This document shows positions 1-6,049 of a stretch of DNA of 6,729 nucleotides, in pieces (within the stretch, counting starts at the first letter, position 1; every line of letters begins with the position of its first letter). The notes beneath the pieces were generated by a model that saw only the letters and a list, made by a program, of their open reading frames with translations, was not told the DNA's origin and made no database searches. Both the position numbers and the translations under genes were made by a program. Origin of the DNA: Actinomycetota bacterium (lineage in GTDB: Bacteria > Actinomycetota > Acidimicrobiia > Acidimicrobiales > Ilumatobacteraceae); contig SYEA01000110.1 of NCBI GenBank assembly GCA_005800965.1, forward strand, positions 1 through 6,729, read 5' to 3'.

Positions 1-1
1 T

Positions 2-637
2 ACTGTTTCAACAATTGGGATTGTCTTATGGGCTCGACGTGGGAGGCAAATAACGTCAGAAGCGCTGATGATTACCTCGGGGTTCTTGGCGTTTGCTGTT
101 GGGGTTTTCCCCTATATATCCTCCGGAAATTTAGATTCACGAATGATATTATTTTTTTGGGAACTTAGTTGGACATCAAGACACCAACTACTAATGCCGT
201 TGGGGTCATCAGTAATTGGTGTCTCACTTGTGTGTTTTTTTTCGGAGAACAAGTCTCGGTTCATCCTTGGATTGGCAGCGGCAGTCATGCTCGCACTGAA
301 TGTTTTTTGGGGAATCGGGTCTTACGTGGATGCAGTGAAGAGAGACAAGATAGTAGAATTAGTTTCTCTTGAGCTCATGAGTGATGAGTCCTTAAGCTTC
401 GTAATAACTGACGAGACACAGCATCTTAACTTTCGAGCAGGTTTTTACCGCAGGTATGAGTTTGCGGGACTTTTTTCCCAAGCAGGGAAAGTTCCCCCCC
501 CTGTTATCAAAGATGAATGTGGGAATGAGTTGAATCAAACTGAAGTCATCATCAAATCAGATAAAGGTCTCCTTCAGGCATTTTTTTCCCGCGATTTAGG
601 GCTTTATCTAGAAATTCAACCATGTAAATCGAGTTGA
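2..637 (+). CDS. C-terminal part of an unrecognised multi-spanning membrane protein (5' end outside window)
   Basis: The reading frame is open from position 2, so the gene starts upstream; the first in-window ATG (68) is probably internal. About 212 residues are visible. Seen: hydrophobic stretches in roughly the first 10 residues, then around ITSGFLAFAVGVFPYISSG, LLMPLGSSVIGVSLVCFF and FILGLAAAVMLALNVFWGIG, suggesting three to four membrane helices. These are followed by a polar C-terminal domain of about 95 residues with two cysteines. A WTSRHQLLMPLG segment between helices is distinctive, but I cannot tie it to a named family. The DNA is much AT-richer than the rest of the window: 20 of 60 bases are G/C at 121-180, against 41 of 60 at 5221-5280. 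It is full of T runs (8 T at 235-242) and has one run of 8 C (494-501), yet the frame stays intact. Composition and position next to a tRNA suggest horizontal acquisition. Function unknown; membrane location is inferred from hydrophobicity only. Confidence 0.72.
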   Translation, partial: TVSTIGIVLWARRGRQITSEALMITSGFLAFAVGVFPYISSGNLDSRMILFFWELSWTSRHQLLMPLGSSVIGVSLVCFFSENKSRFILGLAAAVMLALNVFWGIGSYVDAVKRDKIVELVSLELMSDESLSFVITDETQHLNFRAGFYRRYEFAGLFSQAGKVPPPVIKDECGNELNQTEVIIKSDKGLLQAFFSRDLGLYLEIQPCKSS

Positions 638-712
638 GTGGCGTTTCCTAACAGACTAGGGATCTTGCTGCCTGGTATGACAGTTTGAAACCGATCTAGG
701 CTGGCGAACACG

Positions 713-783
713 AGCGGGTGACGGGAATCGAACCCGCGTCCTCAACTTGGGAAGCTGATGTTCTGCCATTGAACTACACCCGC
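713..783 (-). tRNA. glyU: tRNA-Gly, anticodon CCC
   Basis: Read on the minus strand, this folds into a complete 71-base cloverleaf. The acceptor arm GCGGGTG pairs with CACCCGC. The D stem is GTTC/GAAC. The anticodon stem TCAGC/GTTGA (one G-U pair) carries the loop TTCCCAA, placing anticodon CCC at 749-751. The T stem GCGGG/CCCGT carries the loop TTCGATT. The discriminator base is T (713). The 3' CCA is not encoded and must be added by nucleotidyltransferase. It reads GGG codons. The sequence closely resembles E. coli tRNA-Gly(CCC) as I remember it. It lies head-to-head with dcd (48 bases from its 5' end to the dcd start), an arrangement also present in mycobacteria from memory (symbol glyU follows that usage). 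Its 3' end faces the AT-rich left segment, the usual side for integrase attachment. Confidence 0.97.
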
Positions 784-830
784 GGCACTGAAATCGTACC
801 AACGAGTTGCATTTACTAGGGTTCGGCACG

Positions 831-1397
831 GTGATTCTTTCCGATCGTTCCATTCGCGAGGCGCTGGCGGCCGGGCGCATTGTCATCGACCCACTGGATG
901 AGGCCTGCTTGCAGCCGTCCTCCATTGATGTGAAGGTGTCGCACCTGTTTCGCGTATTTCGCAATCACTCGCACGCGGTTATTGACGTGAAGAAAGAACT
1001 GGCAGACCTTACCGAGGTGGTGGAAATGAAGCCCGACGAAGCATTCATGCTGCACCCGGGAGAGTTTGTGTTGGGCTCGACGCTCGAGCGGGTGGCCATA
1101 GCCAACGACTTGGTGGCACGTGTCGAAGGCAAAAGTTCACTGGGGCGATTGGGGTTGCTCATTCACTCGACTGCTGGGTTCATTGACGCCGGGTTCGATG
1201 GCCACATCACGCTCGAGTTGTCGAACGTCGCGAATTTGCCGATCACGATTTACCCGGGGATGAAGATTGGTCAAGTGAGTTTCATGACCATGACCACGCC
1301 GGCTGACAAGCCGTATGGATCAGGTGCTCGTGGGTCGAAGTATCAAGGCCAACGCGGCCCGACACCAAGTCGTTATTTCGAAAACTTCGACAAGTAA
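831..1397 (+). CDS. dcd: dCTP deaminase, dUMP-forming (bifunctional DCD-DUT type)
   Basis: Cytoplasmic enzyme of pyrimidine deoxynucleotide metabolism. Family members of this type convert dCTP to dUMP directly, deaminating and removing pyrophosphate, which feeds thymidylate synthase and avoids free dUTP. The 188-residue product (M. tuberculosis Dcd has 190) contains DPLDEACLQPSSIDV near residue 20, the nucleotide-binding EGKSSLGRLGLL (99-110), HSTAGFIDAGF (112-122), the catalytic-type Glu129 in ITLELSN, and the C-terminal phosphate-binding GSKYQGQRGPTPS (168-180). The small TAGF motif, instead of the TAHR of monofunctional E. coli Dcd, is what suggests the dUMP-forming activity. The GTG at 831 is chosen because the following residues (ILSDRSIREAL) align with the usual N-terminus; AGGG at 818-821 is a plausible ribosome binding site. 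An in-frame TTG at 807 would add eight unsupported residues. The gene converges on the etfD-like gene, 41 bases apart. Confidence 0.96.
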   Translation: MILSDRSIREALAAGRIVIDPLDEACLQPSSIDVKVSHLFRVFRNHSHAVIDVKKELADLTEVVEMKPDEAFMLHPGEFVLGSTLERVAIANDLVARVEGKSSLGRLGLLIHSTAGFIDAGFDGHITLELSNVANLPITIYPGMKIGQVSFMTMTTPADKPYGSGARGSKYQGQRGPTPSRYFENFDK

Positions 1398-1438
1398 CCC
1401 TGCGCCGTAATCTGTGCCGTTTTGGCGCGGTGTGAAAC

Positions 1439-3712
1439 TTATTCGCCAGCGACAGGCTCGCGCAGCGGAGCACCGATAGCGGTGGCGGTGCGTTCACCAT
1501 TTTCGAGTGCATCAAGCAGGTGAATGGCAATGTCGCCCACCTTGACTGCCGATTCGTCCTTACCTGCACCCTTCACGCCGTCGTCCATCATGATGTAGCA
1601 AAACGGACAGGCCGTGGCCACACGGGTTGCACCGGTCGCGATCGCCTCGCGGGCTCGTTCATCGTTCACTTTGGTGCCGATGTTTTCTTCCATCCACATA
1701 CGTGCACCGCCAGCACCACAGCACATTCCTTGGGTGCCATTGCGCGGCATTTCCACCACTTGAATGCCCTTGATTGAACCAACCACTTTTCGCGGCGCCA
1801 AGTACACGTCGTTGTGGCGGCCCAGATAGCACGAGTCGTGGTAGGTAATGCGGTCATCGAGCGATGCATTGCTCATATCCAGTTGGCCCGAGCCGATGAG
1901 TTCTTCCAACAACTGCGTGTGGTGCACCACTTCGTAGTTGCCCCCCAGTTGCGGGTATTCGTTCTTCAGCGTGTTGAAGCAGTGTGGGCACTGGGTGATG
2001 ATTTTCTTGACGCCCATGCCATTCAACATCTCGACGTTCGGTGTGGCCAACATCTGAAAGAGGTATTCGTTGCCGCTGCGTCGCGCGCTGTCGCCAGTGC
2101 ACATTTCGCTGGGCCCCAGGATGGCCACGTCGATGCCTGCGCGTTTCAGCAACTTGGCCATGGCCTGCGTGACTTTTTTGTTCTTGTCGTCGAATGATCC
2201 GGCACAGCCAACCCAGTAGAGGTATTCGTGCGTGAGTGGTGCGCCCGGGTCGAGAATCGTGACATCCAGATCATTTGCCCAGGCTGCGCGGTCGCCTTGG
2301 TTCATTCCCCACGGATTGCCTTGGTTTTCCATGGCACGGAAAGCATTGCCAAGTTCGGCAGGGAAGTTGCTTTCCATCAGCGTGAGGTAGCGACGCATGT
2401 CGAGAATTTTGTCGAGGATTTCGATGTTGACTGGGCAGGCTTCGTCGCAGGCCTTGCAGGATGTGCACGACCAGATTTCTTCGGCGGTGATGCGTTCGAA
2501 TACCGAGTTGACGCTGACGGTGATTTCGCTGTCCACTCCGATTGGCGGCGAGACACGTCCACCTGGGGCATGGGCGGCTGTTGCAGCCATGACTTCGCCA
2601 CTCTTCAGCACGATTTCGCGGGGATCAAGTGGTTTACCCGTGGCGCTCGCTGGGCACACGCTGGTGCAACGGCCACACATGGTGCATGAATCAAGATCGA
2701 GCAGTTGCTTCCATGTGAAACTCTCGACGGTATTTACGCCGAACGACTCGAGTGATGTTTCGGCCAGGTTCGGCATGGCGCGCATCGCACCTTTTGGTCG
2801 CTCGCGGTCCCGCAGATACATGTTGAGTGGCGACGTAAAGATGTGGCGCAGCATCGTGATGGGCAGCAACGCGAGGAACGCAATGAAGGTGAGGACGTGA
2901 AACACCCACCAGCCCTGATGCCAGGCCTGCAGCGTGCTGAGCGATGCACCATTTACCGTCTGGGCCAGGGGCCACCCGACGATGCTCCACTTTTCGTAAT
3001 CGATGTTTTTGCCCGCGGCTTGCTCGGACGCGATGCGGAACATCTCGGCTCCATATCCGCTCACGCCAATTGCCAGCATCACACCCAGAATCCAGGCGTG
3101 TTCCGGCTTTGACTTGATGCGGATGCGGTACGGACGTTGCACGTAGCGCCGCACGATGGCCCACACCACGCCGCCAGTAAAGACGAGACCTGCGACGTCG
3201 CCAATGAGGGCGTAGCCGCGGTACACATCGCCATGCAAGAACTTGAGCGACTCGGGCATCTGGTGATCAATTTCCAACACCGTGGTGACCCCGAGCAACA
3301 CGAGGAATCCGAAATACATCATCGAGTGCATGAGCCCGGCGGCCGAATCGCGCAGCAAGGTGCGCATGTAGACACCGGCACGGAAATCTTTGAGGCGTCG
3401 CTTTATATTTTTAGGTGTAGTCCGGCGGTTGTCTGGCGCCCCACGCTCCCAGTTGCGGATGCGATCAGCAAAGCGCAATGACCCCCAGATGAGCATCATC
3501 GGGATGACCGTGTAAAAAGCAATAATCAGTGGCCCAGGAATGCCACCAAATACTTCGCGGTGTATAGGCGAGGTGCTTTTCCAGCCCGTGAGCGATGGAA
3601 CAAGACCAGACACCAGGGTGAAGATCCCGATTCCACAGCCGAGGATGATGGACAGCTGGTACGGCTTCAACCGCCGGGATTGCACGGCCGGCGAAATGGT
3701 GTCCCCTGACAT
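1439..3712 (-). CDS. etfD: EtfD-like membrane (Fe-S) oxidoreductase: NarI/HdrE-like membrane domain fused to ferredoxin and CCG domains
   Basis: Predicted integral membrane electron-transfer protein of 757 residues, similar in plan to mycobacterial Rv0338c (EtfD), which passes electrons from ETF to menaquinone during acyl-CoA oxidation. Seen: about six hydrophobic helices near residues 18-40, 58-80, 125-147, 165-187, 205-225 and 264-288. His129, His272 and His290 are candidate heme ligands. Next comes a two-cluster 4Fe-4S ferredoxin domain: Cys343/346/349/353 and Cys416/419/422/426, each last Cys followed by Pro. The C-terminal HdrD/GlpC/LutA-type domain has two cysteine-rich repeats. The first has Cys503, Cys538 (in MCTGD, not CCG) and Cys575/578. 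The second has Cys628, Cys664-665 (CCGAGGARMW) and Cys702/705. It ends soon after the second repeat, without the long tail that makes the mycobacterial protein longer. No Shine-Dalgarno sequence precedes the ATG, which lies in a palindrome. Probably co-transcribed with the CNBD gene 24 bases upstream. The domain call is secure. The ETF partner is inferred, and a related quinone-linked HdrD-like reductase is the alternative. Confidence 0.88.
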   Translation of the reverse strand: MSGDTISPAVQSRRLKPYQLSIILGCGIGIFTLVSGLVPSLTGWKSTSPIHREVFGGIPGPLIIAFYTVIPMMLIWGSLRFADRIRNWERGAPDNRRTTPKNIKRRLKDFRAGVYMRTLLRDSAAGLMHSMMYFGFLVLLGVTTVLEIDHQMPESLKFLHGDVYRGYALIGDVAGLVFTGGVVWAIVRRYVQRPYRIRIKSKPEHAWILGVMLAIGVSGYGAEMFRIASEQAAGKNIDYEKWSIVGWPLAQTVNGASLSTLQAWHQGWWVFHVLTFIAFLALLPITMLRHIFTSPLNMYLRDRERPKGAMRAMPNLAETSLESFGVNTVESFTWKQLLDLDSCTMCGRCTSVCPASATGKPLDPREIVLKSGEVMAATAAHAPGGRVSPPIGVDSEITVSVNSVFERITAEEIWSCTSCKACDEACPVNIEILDKILDMRRYLTLMESNFPAELGNAFRAMENQGNPWGMNQGDRAAWANDLDVTILDPGAPLTHEYLYWVGCAGSFDDKNKKVTQAMAKLLKRAGIDVAILGPSEMCTGDSARRSGNEYLFQMLATPNVEMLNGMGVKKIITQCPHCFNTLKNEYPQLGGNYEVVHHTQLLEELIGSGQLDMSNASLDDRITYHDSCYLGRHNDVYLAPRKVVGSIKGIQVVEMPRNGTQGMCCGAGGARMWMEENIGTKVNDERAREAIATGATRVATACPFCYIMMDDGVKGAGKDESAVKVGDIAIHLLDALENGERTATAIGAPLREPVAGE

Positions 3713-3720
3713 GTCAAGGG
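3703..3720 (-). promoter_or_regulatory. Palindrome over the etfD-like start codon (possible translational hairpin or operator)
   Basis: The minus strand reads CCCTTGACATGTCAGGGG, with a perfect 10-base core TGACATGTCA. As RNA it can form a 7-bp stem (CCCUUGA with UCAGGGG, one G-U pair) closed by a CAUG tetraloop, so the AUG start codon at 3712-3710 would sit in the loop. No ribosome binding site lies just upstream. Structure is seen in the sequence; a regulatory role, in RNA or as a dimeric protein site in DNA, is inference. Confidence 0.4.
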
Positions 3721-3736
3721 CAAACGCTAGTTGTGT

Positions 3737-4180
3737 TCAGCCCACAACTGCGCGGTCGAGTTCACGAACGCGCGAGGCCAATGTGGTCAACAATTTGCTG
3801 GAAAGCACAGGCACATCCTGCAAAACACCGTGAAAATGCCGCTGGCTGATGACCAACACTTCACAGTCGGTGTCACAGGTGACGGTCGCAGTCCGAGGGC
3901 CGTGGTCCAGCAAGGACAGTTCGCCGACCATCGCGCCGGCACCAATTGACGCGAGTTTCTTGCCGTTACGGCGCACCGTGGCCTTGCCCTTCACGATGAT
4001 GAATGCCTCGCGGCCAGGTTGGCCTTGTTCGGTGAGCACGCGACCGGCCTTGAACGTGACTTCGTCGGCAACTTTGACGATGCGAGCGAGATCTTTTTTG
4101 GAGCACGACGAAAACAAAGGAACGTGATGCAATGTGGTGAGGGGATTAACGGTGTTTGCCATGTCCTCAACGGTACGCAT
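3737..4180 (-). CDS. Stand-alone cyclic nucleotide-binding domain protein (CRP-type sensor domain, no DNA-binding domain)
   Basis: Product of up to 147 residues, almost entirely one cNMP-binding beta-roll. Landmarks: VPLFSSCSKKDLARI (20-34), the strand region VTFKAGRVLTEQGQPGREAFIIVKGKA (41-67, given here only to locate it), the phosphate-binding cassette VGELSLLDHGPRTATV (85-100) with Glu87 and Arg96 at the canonical nine-residue spacing, then a C-terminal helix (about 112-143) like the CRP dimer helix. No helix-turn-helix follows, unlike CRP/FNR regulators of about 220 residues, so it probably acts by protein contact. The residue after Arg96 is Thr, as in PKG-type cassettes; this alone does not decide between cAMP and cGMP. 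The start is uncertain. ATG 4180 has no ribosome binding site and abuts an inverted repeat. ATG 4162 (141 residues) has GAGG only two bases upstream. The gene lies between gpmA and the etfD-like gene on the same strand, probably in one operon, and may tune that oxidoreductase. Confidence 0.88.
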   Translation of the reverse strand: MRTVEDMANTVNPLTTLHHVPLFSSCSKKDLARIVKVADEVTFKAGRVLTEQGQPGREAFIIVKGKATVRRNGKKLASIGAGAMVGELSLLDHGPRTATVTCDTDCEVLVISQRHFHGVLQDVPVLSSKLLTTLASRVRELDRAVVG

Positions 4181-4206
4181 GTATTCGTGCGACAGTGCAC
4201 GAATAC
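4181..4206. promoter_or_regulatory. Perfect 10-bp inverted repeat between gpmA and the CNBD gene; CRP-site-like spacing
   Basis: The arms GTATTCGTGC (4181-4190) and GCACGAATAC (4197-4206) are exact reverse complements, separated by GACAGT. The inner part reads GTGC-N6-GCAC, that is GTG-N8-CAC, the same geometry as the CRP/FNR-family consensus TGTGA-N6-TCACA. It occupies most of the 41-base gap after gpmA and ends exactly where the longest CNBD reading frame begins. In RNA it would form a 10-bp stem with a 6-base loop, but no T run follows on either strand, so it is not a standard intrinsic terminator. An operator for a dimeric regulator is the preferred reading; a terminator/attenuator or mRNA-processing hairpin is the alternative. 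Confidence 0.55.
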
Positions 4207-4221
4207 GAGGTGATGGTTGTC

Positions 4222-5025
4222 TCAGGTGCCTGCTTGGCCAGCAACGGCGTGAGTCGCAGCAGCAATCGCAGCAGCATCACCAAGATATGCGACGTGCGCC
4301 ACACGCAACTCGCGGCGGTTGCGATCATCGCTGGTCACGGGTTCGAACTCATATTGACGCGGGATTCCGGTTGGAATGTTGAGATCGGCAATCGCCGCCT
4401 CGCTCAGCTGTTCGAGATGCATGGCGAGTGCGCGCAATGAATTGCCGTGCGCCACCACCAGCACGTGTTTGCCGTCCTGCAATTGCGGCACCAATACTTG
4501 TTGCCAAAACGGAACCACTCGCGCAACGACATCACGTAGGCACTCGGTGGCGGGAAGCAAGGCGGGGTCAATATGGGAATATCGCGCATCGTTGGCTGGG
4601 TGTTCGGGGCTCGATCGATCTACCGGTGGTGGTGGCACGTCGTAACTGCGGCGCCACAATTTGGTTTGCTCCACGCCGTGTTGTTGCGTGGTCTGTTTTT
4701 TGTCGAGACCCTGCAGTGCGCCGTAGTGGCGTTCGTTGAGCCGCCAATCCTGCACCACGCCCACTGCTGGTTGCCCAAGTTGTGCGAGCGCCCGACGGTT
4801 GGTTTCGATTGCCCGCGTCAACAGCGAGGTGTACACCGAGTCGAATCGCAATCCTGCGTCGCGCAACGTGCGGCCAGCGGCATCGGCTTCGTTTTCGCCC
4901 CGCGGGCTGAGGGGCACGTCGTGCCAACCAGTGAACAAGTTCAACTCGTTCCAGGTGCTTTGGCCGTGGCGCAACAACACCAAGGTGCCGGCCCGACTCG
5001 TTGATTGTTGTGTTGTGGCGTTCAC
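4222..5025 (-). CDS. gpmA: 2,3-bisphosphoglycerate-dependent phosphoglycerate mutase
   Basis: Interconverts 3- and 2-phosphoglycerate in glycolysis and gluconeogenesis, in the cytoplasm, through a phosphohistidine primed by 2,3-bisphosphoglycerate. The 267-residue product has the RHG signature LLRHGQSTWN with phosphohistidine His20, FTGWHDVPLSPRG (31-43), Arg71 in TRAIET, acid/base Glu98 in LNERHYGALQG, and His193 in VAHGNSLRAL. All four are offset by the same nine residues from E. coli His11, Arg62, Glu89 and His184. NIPTGIPRQYEF (216-227) is the usual C-terminal motif. It is slightly longer than the E. coli enzyme (250) through a short N-terminal extension and an extra charged segment near 231-241. 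The GTG at 5025 is the only reasonable start before the first strand, with no strong ribosome binding site. First gene of the minus-strand cluster; it diverges from rbsK across 44 bases that would have to hold both promoters. Confidence 0.96.
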   Translation of the reverse strand: MNATTQQSTSRAGTLVLLRHGQSTWNELNLFTGWHDVPLSPRGENEADAAGRTLRDAGLRFDSVYTSLLTRAIETNRRALAQLGQPAVGVVQDWRLNERHYGALQGLDKKQTTQQHGVEQTKLWRRSYDVPPPPVDRSSPEHPANDARYSHIDPALLPATECLRDVVARVVPFWQQVLVPQLQDGKHVLVVAHGNSLRALAMHLEQLSEAAIADLNIPTGIPRQYEFEPVTSDDRNRRELRVAHVAYLGDAAAIAAATHAVAGQAGT

Positions 5026-5069
5026 GCCGCAAGGCTAGAGCGCATGCCAGGTCTGCCAGAGTTGTGTGC

Positions 5070-5966
5070 ATGACCCAGCACCAGCCGTTTGACGTCGTGG
5101 TCGTGGGGTCGGCCAATATGGATTTAGTGGCACGCGTGGTGCGACTGCCGCATCCTGGTGAAACGGTGTCGGCTCACGATTATTTCGAGGCCTGCGGTGG
5201 GAAGGGTGCCAATCAGGCGATTGCTGCGGCACGGGCTGGCGCACGCACCGCATTCATTGGTGCCGTCGGTAGCGACGCAGCGGGCGACACCTTGCGTTCA
5301 GCATTTATCGGTGATGCAGTCGACGTCAGCATGCTCGCCACGGTGCGCGAACCAACTGGGCGCGCGTTGATTGGCGTGTCTGACGATGCCGAGAATCTCA
5401 TCATCGTGGTGCCTGGCGCCAACCACGCACTGTCGGTTGACCATATTGACGCAGCAGCAGCGCTGCTGGCAAACGCCAAGGTGGTGTTGGTGCAACTTGA
5501 AGTTCGGCTCGCTGTCGTGCAGCGTGCCCTAGAACTTGCTGGTCGCGACACCATTGTCGTGTTGAATCCTGCGCCAGCAAGCGAACTGCCCGATGAGGTG
5601 TTGCGTCATGTTGATGTGATCACCCCCAACGAACACGAAGTTGCACTGCTGGGTGGCGCATCATCGCTTGTGGCCCGCGGGGTGGCCAATGTGGTCGTCA
5701 CCCAAGGTGCGCGTGGGGCACTGCTGGTGACACGTGATGGCGAGACACGAATCAAGCCGTTCGCGGTGACTCCGCTTGACACCACTGGCGCAGGGGATGC
5801 ATTTTGTGGGGTGCTCAGTGCCCGGCTAGCGGTGGCTGGCGGGTTGGCTGAGCTGGCTCTGGCGTTGCGGGCTGCGGCGGTTGCTGGGGCGCTCGCGACC
5901 CAGACCGCCGGTGCAGTGCCGTCGTTGCCGGCCTGGGCGCAGGTGGCCGCAGCGTTGCAGCAGTAG
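5070..5966 (+). CDS. rbsK: Ribokinase (PfkB-family carbohydrate kinase)
   Basis: Phosphorylates D-ribose with ATP to ribose 5-phosphate, feeding the pentose phosphate pathway and nucleotide synthesis. The 298-residue product (E. coli RbsK about 309) shows VGSANMDLV (12-20) with the substrate-binding Asn/Asp, the PfkB signature GGKGANQA (43-50), Gln142/Glu144 region VQLE, NPAPASELPDE (166-176), TPNEHE (185-190), and the second signature DTTGAGDAF (237-245) with an anion hole and catalytic base Asp243. The C-terminal TAGAVPSLP matches the ribokinase end. GGKGANQA with NPAPA favours ribokinase over fructokinase or adenosine kinase. The ATG at 5070 is chosen because the next residues lead straight into the first strand; upstream frame to 5001 is open but has no likely start. 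No ribose transporter, regulator or mutarotase gene is beside it, so substrate may come from internal nucleoside turnover. No strong terminator is visible before dnaK. Confidence 0.93.
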   Translation: MTQHQPFDVVVVGSANMDLVARVVRLPHPGETVSAHDYFEACGGKGANQAIAAARAGARTAFIGAVGSDAAGDTLRSAFIGDAVDVSMLATVREPTGRALIGVSDDAENLIIVVPGANHALSVDHIDAAAALLANAKVVLVQLEVRLAVVQRALELAGRDTIVVLNPAPASELPDEVLRHVDVITPNEHEVALLGGASSLVARGVANVVVTQGARGALLVTRDGETRIKPFAVTPLDTTGAGDAFCGVLSARLAVAGGLAELALALRAAAVAGALATQTAGAVPSLPAWAQVAAALQQ

Positions 5967-6009
5967 GGCCAGCGCGCCGTAGGGCAGGCCTCATACCCGG
6001 GTGACAAAG

Positions 6010-6034
6010 AACCTGAGCCGCAGTGGCTCAAGTT
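6010..6034. promoter_or_regulatory. HAIR-like operator (predicted HspR-binding site) upstream of dnaK
   Basis: AACCTGAGCC (6010-6019) and GGCTCAAGTT (6025-6034) form an inverted repeat with nine of ten positions paired around a 5-base centre. The core CCTGAGC-N7-GCTCAAG keeps the spacing of the actinobacterial HAIR consensus CTTGAGT-N7-ACTCAAG, to which the repressor HspR binds. It lies 48 bases before the dnaK start. Repression of dnaK by HspR is well known in Streptomyces and mycobacteria; binding here is inferred from sequence. No CIRCE element (HrcA site, TTAGCACTC-N9-GAGTGCTAA) is seen. Confidence 0.75.
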
Positions 6035-6049
6035 CGGTCGGTGCCCCCG

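Noticed and set aside
807..830. TTG at 807 as an upstream start of dcd
   Set aside because: It adds eight residues not matching the family; GTG 831 gives the usual ILSDR N-terminus and expected length.
656..964. Minus-strand open frame of about 102 codons containing a GCSSMAEHQLPKLRTRVRFPSPA-type peptide
   Set aside because: This is the well-known false translation of a tRNA-Gly gene; it covers the tRNA at 713-783 and runs antisense into dcd.
1398..1438. Possible terminator between convergent dcd and the etfD-like gene (GCGCC at 1402-1406, GGCGC at 1424-1428)
   Set aside because: The stem is only about five pairs with a 17-base loop and no T run follows; too weak to call.
1814..2900. Plus-strand open frames (1814-2197, 2228-2689, 2397-2900) opposite the etfD-like gene
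   Set aside because: They lie wholly antisense to a gene with strong family motifs, show no recognisable domains, and are expected from GC-rich codon bias.
4251..4276. GCAGCAGCA-like repeats at the 3' end of gpmA
   Set aside because: They encode an alanine-rich C-terminal helix (AAAIAAA) common in this enzyme's tail; simple codon repetition, not a functional repeat.
4568..5116. Minus-strand frame of 182 codons overlapping gpmA and the rbsK start
   Set aside because: It is arginine-rich, out of frame with gpmA and without motifs, whereas the gpmA frame has every catalytic residue; it is a shadow frame.
5967..6009. Terminator after rbsK (GGCC repeats and the ACCCGGGT palindrome at 5995-6002)
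   Set aside because: Only 4-bp arms, no uridine tract, and the 8-base palindrome has no loop; not supported.
5606..6031. Minus-strand frame of 141 codons opposite rbsK
   Set aside because: Alanine/serine/threonine-rich low-complexity translation, antisense to conserved ribokinase motifs and running into the dnaK operator.
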